Origin: JAFAVZ01 sp036009105
Lineage (GTDB): Bacteria; Acidobacteriota; Thermoanaerobaculia; Gp7-AA8
Length of the DNA stretch: 14,264 bases
Direction of reading: 5' to 3'
NCBI GenBank assembly: GCA_036009105.1
Contig: DASYMJ010000265.1
Span: 1-14,264 of the forward strand
Below are positions 9,319 through 14,264 of the stretch, one piece after another. The translations under genes and the position numbers were made by a program. How positions within the stretch are numbered: the stretch's first letter is position 1; every line of letters starts with the position of its first letter. The notes under the pieces are model-generated. The model saw only the letters and a list, made by a program, of their open reading frames with translations. It was not told the DNA's origin and did no database searches.

Positions 9319-11520
9319 GTGCGTCGATCCACCACCCTCGAGCCGGGCGCGCGGCTCGGTCCTTACGAGATCGTGGAGCTGATCGGCCGCGGCGGGATGG
9401 GGGAAGTGTCCCGCGCAAACGACACGCGCCTGGGGCGGCAGGTCGCGATCAAGATCCTGCCGCCGCATCTCGCCGATCATGCCGAGTCGCTGGCGCGGTT
9501 CCGCCGCGAGGCGCGCGCCGTCGCGGCGATCTCGCACGCGAACATCGTCTCCATCTTCGACGTCGGCGAAGACGCGGAGTTCGTGGTCACCGAGCTGCTC
9601 GATGGCGAGACGTTGCGCGCGCGGCTGGAGCGCGGACGGCTGGCCATCCCCGAGGCGGTGCGCATCGCGGCGGGGATCGCCGATGGGCTGGCGGCCGCGC
9701 ATGCCAAAGGCATCATCCACCGCGACCTCAAGCCGGACAACGTCTTCCTCACCGCCGCCGGCGGCGTGAAGATCCTCGACTTCGGCCTGGCCAGCACGCA
9801 GCTCCCCTTCGGCGACAGCCAGGCCCTGACCGAGCCCGGCATCGTGATGGGCACCCTCGGCTACATGTCGCCCGAGCAGCTCCGCGGCCGGCCGCTCACG
9901 CCGGCCAGCGACATCTTCTCCTTCGGCTGCGTGGCGTACGAGATGTTGCAGGGCGAGATGCCGTTCCGCCGGGACAGCCAGGCGGAAGTCATCGCCTCGG
10001 TGCTGCACGACGAGCCGCTCGGACGGGACGCACAGGTCGCCCTGCCGGACGAGATCCATTACGTCCTGGAGCGCTGCCTGGAGAAGGATCCGGGCCTGCG
10101 CTTCCAGTCGGGGGCGGAGCTGGCCGGCGCGCTGCGCACGGTGGAGGCGGTGCAGCTGAGCGGGCGGATGGAGGCGATGCCGACGGTGCGGCGCCGCCGC
10201 CGGCGCAGGACCAAGCGCTGGATCGGGGCCGCGGCGATTGCGGCCATCGTGCTCGCGGTGGGGTGGGGCATCGTGGCGCGGCAGAGCAAGGTCATCGACG
10301 ACGGCTACGACCTGCGCATGTCCGACGTCAGCGGCACGGACGAGACGCGGCGCCTGACCGCGGTCGCCTTGCGCGCCGACGCGGCGGGCAATCGCGGCGA
10401 GGCCATCGAGCTGTTTCGCGAGGCGACGCGCGGCGATCCGCGCGCGCCGCTGCCGCCGGCGTTCCTCTCCGCGTTCACCTACTTCAGCGGCGACCGCAAG
10501 GCGGGCCAGGAGTTCTCGAACCAGACGCGCAAGCGGCTCACCGGCGCCTCGTCCTCGTACGAGGCGCTGCTGGCGCGCTACCTCCTGCCGGAGAACGACA
10601 GCGCGACCCAGGTGGCGCTCGCCTCGTCGCTGCTGGAGCTGCGGCCGAAGGCGTGGCGTCTGCGGCTCTCGCTGGCGCACCGGCATCTCGACCGCCGGGA
10701 GATGAAGGCCATGCTCGCCCAGCTCAGGCAGATCGACGTCGCGGCGCCGGACGATCGCCGCCTGGCCATCGTCCTGGCCGACCGCGCCTCGCTGGGCGAC
10801 GTCGACAGCGCGGAGCGCGACCTGCTGCGCAGCCGGCTGACGAGCAAGCCGGCGCTCCTCGGCTACGCGAAGGGACGCATGGCCTGGAGCCGCGGACGGG
10901 CGGCGGAGGCGGCGAAGTTGTACGCGGACGCGGCGGAGAGCGCGACCATGGGCAACCTCGCGCCGGTGGCGAATGACTCCCGCATCCTGAGCGGCATCGC
11001 GCAAATCGGCGCCGGCGATTTCGCCGCCGCGCAGGCGACGCTCGACCTGGCCGCGGTGCGCGCGACGCAGGCCTCGCTGGCGGAGTACGAACGGCAGGCC
11101 TATGCCTTCGGCGCGTATGCCGCTTTCCGCCGCGGCGACGACGACGGGATGCGGCGCCGCCTGCGCATGGCGCTCACCCTGGCCGATGCCGATACCACGG
11201 ACGACCTCACGCTGCGCCTCTTCGCGCTGCGCATGCACGAGGCGATCGTCATCAGCTCGCTGCCGCCGGACGACAGCCGCGAGGTGCACGCCGGCGTGCC
11301 CACGCTCGTCGCCGCGCGCGAGGCCTGGTCGCGCGGCGACAACCCGACGGCCGCGCGCCTCCTGCAGCAGGCGCGCGCGGAGGGGGTGGACTCCGCCTGG
11401 TTCGCCGAGGAGGCCGCGCTGCTCGGCAAAGACCTCGGCGAACCGGCCCGCCGGTTTCGTCCCGATCCACCGTATCCGAACCGCATGCGGTTCATCGCCG
11501 TCTGGGAGCTCGAACGATGA
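9319..11520 (+). CDS. Membrane-anchored Ser/Thr protein kinase with C-terminal helical (TPR-like) sensor domain
   Basis: This 733-residue protein starts with a bacterial Hanks-type kinase domain in the cytoplasm. It has the Gly loop GRGGMGEV, ATP lysine Lys45 in VAIKIL, catalytic Asp136 in HRDLKPDN, metal-binding Asp154 in DFGLA, and activation-segment GTLGYMSPEQL. All residues needed for activity are present. A basic stretch (RRRRRRTKR) then leads into one membrane helix at about 301-321 (WIGAAAIAAIVLAVGWGIVA). The remaining 400 or so residues, probably outside the membrane, are Ala/Leu/Arg-rich helical pairs of TPR type (for example AAGNRGEAIELFREATRGD). The GTG at 9319 is chosen because MRRSTTLEPGARLGPYEI is the usual opening of such kinases; the frame upstream is antisense to DUF2971. 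The stop overlaps the next gene as ATGA, so kinase, reductase and hydrolase are probably cotranscribed. Its substrate and signal are unknown. Confidence 0.94.
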   Translation: MRRSTTLEPGARLGPYEIVELIGRGGMGEVSRANDTRLGRQVAIKILPPHLADHAESLARFRREARAVAAISHANIVSIFDVGEDAEFVVTELLDGETLRARLERGRLAIPEAVRIAAGIADGLAAAHAKGIIHRDLKPDNVFLTAAGGVKILDFGLASTQLPFGDSQALTEPGIVMGTLGYMSPEQLRGRPLTPASDIFSFGCVAYEMLQGEMPFRRDSQAEVIASVLHDEPLGRDAQVALPDEIHYVLERCLEKDPGLRFQSGAELAGALRTVEAVQLSGRMEAMPTVRRRRRRRTKRWIGAAAIAAIVLAVGWGIVARQSKVIDDGYDLRMSDVSGTDETRRLTAVALRADAAGNRGEAIELFREATRGDPRAPLPPAFLSAFTYFSGDRKAGQEFSNQTRKRLTGASSSYEALLARYLLPENDSATQVALASSLLELRPKAWRLRLSLAHRHLDRREMKAMLAQLRQIDVAAPDDRRLAIVLADRASLGDVDSAERDLLRSRLTSKPALLGYAKGRMAWSRGRAAEAAKLYADAAESATMGNLAPVANDSRILSGIAQIGAGDFAAAQATLDLAAVRATQASLAEYERQAYAFGAYAAFRRGDDDGMRRRLRMALTLADADTTDDLTLRLFALRMHEAIVISSLPPDDSREVHAGVPTLVAAREAWSRGDNPTAARLLQQARAEGVDSAWFAEEAALLGKDLGEPARRFRPDPPYPNRMRFIAVWELER

Positions 11521-12044
11521 AGAAAGTGTTGGCCATCTCCGGCAGCCTGCGCGCGGAGTCCTCCAACGCCTCGCTGCTGCGCGCCGTGACGCTGCTCGCG
11601 CCGGAGGGCATGGAGGTGGTGACGTACGACCGCATCGCCGCGCTGCCGCACTTCAATCCCGATCACGACGCCGATCCGCCGCCGGATGCGGTGCAGGACT
11701 TCCGCGCCGCGCTGAAGGCGGCGGACGGCATCCTCATCTCCAGTCCCGAATATGCGCACGGCGTTCCCGGCGCGCTGAAGGACGCGCTGGACTGGATCGT
11801 CTCCAGCGGCGAGCTGATGGCCAAGCCGCTGCTGCTGATCAGCGCGTCGCCCGGCGGCGCGGAGCGCGCCCACGAGCAGCTGATCGAGATCCTGAAGACG
11901 ATGGATGCGAACGTGCTCGCGGAGGCGTCGCTGCGCACGACGCAGGCCCGCCGTTCGATCGATGCCGAGGGGCGCGTGACGGATGCGGAGCTGGAGCGGA
12001 CGTTGCGCAAGGCGATGCAGGCGCTGGCCGATGCGATCCGCTAG
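11517..12044 (+). CDS. NADPH-dependent FMN reductase / flavodoxin-like quinone reductase
   Basis: This 175-residue cytoplasmic flavoprotein belongs to the NADPH-dependent FMN reductase family (flavodoxin-like fold). The phosphate-binding loop GSLRAESSN lies at about residues 9-17. The signature SPEYAHGVPGALKDALDW, which lines the flavin, lies at about 76-93, and LISASPGG follows at about 105-112. The length is normal for the family. Relatives reduce FMN, quinones, chromate or azo compounds with NAD(P)H; the substrate here cannot be told. The ATG overlaps the kinase stop by 4 bp and is preceded by GGGAG at 8 nt, which supports both the start and cotranslation. The hydrolase gene starts before its stop. 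Being in an operon with a receptor kinase may point to a redox or stress role, but that is only inference. Confidence 0.92.
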   Translation: MKKVLAISGSLRAESSNASLLRAVTLLAPEGMEVVTYDRIAALPHFNPDHDADPPPDAVQDFRAALKAADGILISSPEYAHGVPGALKDALDWIVSSGELMAKPLLLISASPGGAERAHEQLIEILKTMDANVLAEASLRTTQARRSIDAEGRVTDAELERTLRKAMQALADAIR

Positions 12045-12735
12045 GGTGACCGTCCGCGGCACGGGGTATCCGTACCTGGTTCATGTGCCGCGCGACTACG
12101 ACGCCTCGCGCAGCTGGCCGGTGATCCTCTTCCTGCACGGTGCGGGCGAGCGCGGAAACGATGGCCTGCGCGCCGCGGCGATCGGCCTCGGCAACGCCAT
12201 CCGCGTTGCGCCGGAGCGCTTTCCGGCCATCGTCGTCTTTCCCCAGGCTCCCGCCGAGACGCGCTGGATCGGCGAGCCGGCCGATGCGGCGCTGCTCGCG
12301 CTCGAGGAGGCCATGCGCGAGCTCCACGGCGATCCGCAACGCGTCTATCTCACCGGCCTCTCCATGGGCGGCTACGGCACCTGGCACCTCGCCCTGGCCC
12401 AGCCGGAGCGCTGGGCGGCGCTGGTCGTCGTCTGCGGCGGTCTGGTGCCGCATCCCCACACGACGGCGGTGCGCCGCTCGCCGTTGTTGCCGCCGGCACC
12501 GGCGGACCCGTATCCGTTCGCCGCGCATGCGTTGCGCAAGCTCCCCATCCGCATCTTCCACGGCGCGGACGATCCGGTCATCCCCGCGGACGAGTCGCGC
12601 CGCATGTACGAGGAGCTGCGCCGGGAAGGGGCGGACGTGCAGTACACGGAGTACCCCGGCGTCGGCCACGACTCCTGGACGCGCGCCTACGGCGAGGCGG
12701 AACTGTGGCCGTGGCTGTTCGCGCAGCGGCGTTAG
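12031..12735 (+). CDS. Alpha/beta-hydrolase, small esterase / dienelactone hydrolase-like
   Basis: This 234-residue serine hydrolase carries an oxyanion motif LFLHGAGERG at about residues 31-40 and nucleophile elbow GLSMGGYG with Ser111. The acid is Asp181 in HGADDPVIP, and His213 lies in GVGHDSW. All three residues are placed as in the phospholipase/carboxylesterase and esterase D/PHB-depolymerase-like group. The central LTGLSMGGYGTWHLALAQP is typical of predicted esterases often annotated as prolyl oligopeptidase-family hydrolases. No signal peptide is seen, so the enzyme is probably cytoplasmic, acting on an unknown ester. The ATG at 12031 overlaps the reductase gene by 14 bp; a GTG at 12046, just after the reductase stop, is an alternative. 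Its stop overlaps the convergent beta-propeller gene by 4 bp. Confidence 0.9.
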   Translation: MRSARVTVRGTGYPYLVHVPRDYDASRSWPVILFLHGAGERGNDGLRAAAIGLGNAIRVAPERFPAIVVFPQAPAETRWIGEPADAALLALEEAMRELHGDPQRVYLTGLSMGGYGTWHLALAQPERWAALVVVCGGLVPHPHTTAVRRSPLLPPAPADPYPFAAHALRKLPIRIFHGADDPVIPADESRRMYEELRREGADVQYTEYPGVGHDSWTRAYGEAELWPWLFAQRR

Positions 12736-14264
12736 CGCAACGCGCGCCGCCGCGGCCCGCCCCCGCCGACCACGAACAGGCGGCCGTCGTTCTGGGTGTA
12801 GATGCGGCCGTCGCCGCCGATGGAGAGCGGCGTGTATGCGGCGCCGAGGGCGAGGCGGAGGAAGGTGCGGGTGGCGAACTGGCCGCCCTGCTCGATGGCG
12901 TAGAGATTGCCGTCCTCACTGTTCGCGTAGACCACGCCGCGGCGGTCGACCGCCACCGCGTTCACGCACCACTCGAAGCCGTTGGGGTGATCGTTCACGC
13001 ATTGCACCGAGCCGTTCGCCGCCCGCTCGCAGCTCCGCGTCTCCGTGCTGCGGAACTTCCACTCCACCTGCAGCGAAGGAGCGAGCTGGGTGATGTAGTA
13101 CGCCTCCGGATCGTCGGGCAGGATCGTCCAGCGGTCGACGAAGCCGAGCACGTAGTGGTTCTCCTTGAGGATGATGGAGTACGTGTCGCCGTGGGGCCAG
13201 ATGGACGGCGTCACGTCCCAGCCGAAGCGGTGCGCGCCAAAGTACGAGCCGTCCGGCGAGAACTTCATCAGGTGCCCTTCGCCGAAGTTGTAGCTGGTGT
13301 AGGCGCCGTAGAGGATGCTGCCGTCCGGCGTGACCACCGGGGAGGAGGTCGAGTTGTCGGTGACCCGGCCCGAGCCGGCCAGGTTGTCGGCCGGATCGAC
13401 GCCGAGGTTTGCGCCGGAGCGGCAGCCGGCGAGCGTGCCGCTGGGCGGGAGGAGGACGTCGCAGCCGTCGTGGAAACGCTCGCGCAGGGAGGCGTTCCAC
13501 TTCGGCGTCAGGTCGGGATTCACCGCCACCAGATACGCCCAGCGGTCGATGCCGTGCGCACGGCTGACCACGTAGATCGTGCCGTCATCCGCCACGGCCG
13601 GCGCGGCGTTGAGGCCGGGCCGCTGCGCGCCGCAGCGGACGGACGGCGGCACGGCGGTCGTGCTCGGCGGAAACGGAGCCTCGTTCGTGGGGAACACGGC
13701 CAGGCATTGTGCATTCGCCGCCGGCGCGGAGGGCGTGAGCGAGGAGAACGTGGCCTTGGAGATCGTGCCGTCGGCGCCGATGCGCACCAGCCAGGAGTCG
13801 ACCGGGTCGTTCGTCCACGGCCCCTGCGTCGCGAACTGGATGGCCGTGTAGTAGATGTTGCCGGCCGCGTCGACGGTGGGCGGCGCGGCGACCACGATGT
13901 TGTCGTTGATGGAGGGGCCGAAGGGGTGGAAGCGCTGGAGGAGCGAGCCGTCCTCGCGACGGAGCTTGTCCATCGTGCCGCCCGCGCCCGGCGTCCAGAT
14001 CGCATCCGCCGTCAGCACGAGGTGGTAGACCTGCTCGAAGGCGGGACCGCCCGCGGACGGCGCCGGCTTCCAGTCGCTGCTGCGCGTCCAGCGCGCGGCG
14101 AGCGCGCCGTTCGTCCAGCGCAGATTGCGCGCGTTCCACACCTGCGTGTTGCGCGTCCCCGCGCCGGTGTAGGAGCCGCTCTTCGTCACCACGAAGAGAT
14201 CGGCGCCGTCCACGAGCGGCGCCTGGTAATGCACGAGCAGCGTGCCGTGCGAGCCGGCCTTCTC
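12732..14264 (-). CDS. PQQ-like beta-propeller protein, probably secreted; 5' end missing
   Basis: The frame is open to the right edge, so only the last 510 residues are seen; the GTG at 14234 is an internal valine. The sequence is made of repeated beta-propeller blades with the pattern VDAAGNIYYTAI, VADDGTIYVVSR, VTPDGSILYGAY, VDRRGVVYANSEDGNLYAI and IGGDGRIYTQNDGRLFVV, as in PQQ-like/pyrrolo-quinoline repeat proteins. No PQQ-dehydrogenase catalytic motifs are visible, so it is probably a structural or binding propeller. Several cysteines (in CDVLLPPSGTLAGC, and in the RSCERA / VQCVND pair) could form disulfides, and the Ser/Thr/Asn/Pro-rich loops suggest export, but the signal region lies outside the window. 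It is convergent with the hydrolase gene, and the two stop codons overlap within TTAG (12732-12735). The function is not known. Confidence 0.86.
   Translation of the reverse strand, partial: EKAGSHGTLLVHYQAPLVDGADLFVVTKSGSYTGAGTRNTQVWNARNLRWTNGALAARWTRSSDWKPAPSAGGPAFEQVYHLVLTADAIWTPGAGGTMDKLRREDGSLLQRFHPFGPSINDNIVVAAPPTVDAAGNIYYTAIQFATQGPWTNDPVDSWLVRIGADGTISKATFSSLTPSAPAANAQCLAVFPTNEAPFPPSTTAVPPSVRCGAQRPGLNAAPAVADDGTIYVVSRAHGIDRWAYLVAVNPDLTPKWNASLRERFHDGCDVLLPPSGTLAGCRSGANLGVDPADNLAGSGRVTDNSTSSPVVTPDGSILYGAYTSYNFGEGHLMKFSPDGSYFGAHRFGWDVTPSIWPHGDTYSIILKENHYVLGFVDRWTILPDDPEAYYITQLAPSLQVEWKFRSTETRSCERAANGSVQCVNDHPNGFEWCVNAVAVDRRGVVYANSEDGNLYAIEQGGQFATRTFLRLALGAAYTPLSIGGDGRIYTQNDGRLFVVGGGGPRRRALR

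Noticed and set aside
9280..11289. 669-codon open frame antisense to the kinase
   Set aside because: The kinase on the plus strand has every catalytic motif, while the antisense product is His/Arg/Ala-rich with no domain. It is a GC-driven shadow frame.

Overview
The window is GC-rich coding DNA, packed with genes on both strands. It has no RNA genes, CRISPR array, insertion sequence or phage gene that I can see. It fits a member of the Acidobacteriota or a close relative. The reasons are a membrane Ser/Thr kinase that opens with an LGPYEI motif and carries a long helical repeat tail, two large S9 peptidases, a secreted beta-propeller protein, and an interspersed palindrome of the GAAGGATCC / CAGGATGAC type. 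The taxonomic call is an inference from gene content and style.

Left part (1-6372): the 3' portion of a DPP4-like S9 peptidase reads rightward off the left edge and converges, with a 26-bp tail overlap, on a short TetR-family regulator. That regulator is the second gene of a leftward pair; the first is a complete secreted S9 peptidase, and stop and start overlap as ATGA. Head to head with this peptidase, and separated from it by only about 3 bp between start codons, is tex, an RNA-binding transcription accessory protein.

Middle part (6363-9249): a 97-bp imperfect palindrome joins tex to an rlmN-like radical-SAM methyltransferase. The palindrome contains the tex stop codon and the likely rlmN start. 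Beyond rlmN, on the minus strand, lie a SnoaL-like cyclase-fold protein followed by a truncated NmrA-type Rossmann fragment, and further right a DUF2971 protein.

Right part (9319-14264): a rightward, overlapping three-gene operon encodes a transmembrane Ser/Thr kinase, an NADPH-dependent FMN reductase and a small serine hydrolase. It converges, with a 4-bp overlap of stop codons, on a leftward secreted-type PQQ-like beta-propeller protein whose 5' end lies off the right edge.

Most genes are ordinary housekeeping or accessory functions. I do not see a clear new multi-gene system. The most noteworthy points are the palindrome that supplies gene ends between tex and rlmN, the near-zero divergent spacing of tex and the S9 peptidase, the divergent RlmN paralogue, the two shortened regulator/Rossmann genes and the DUF2971 protein.
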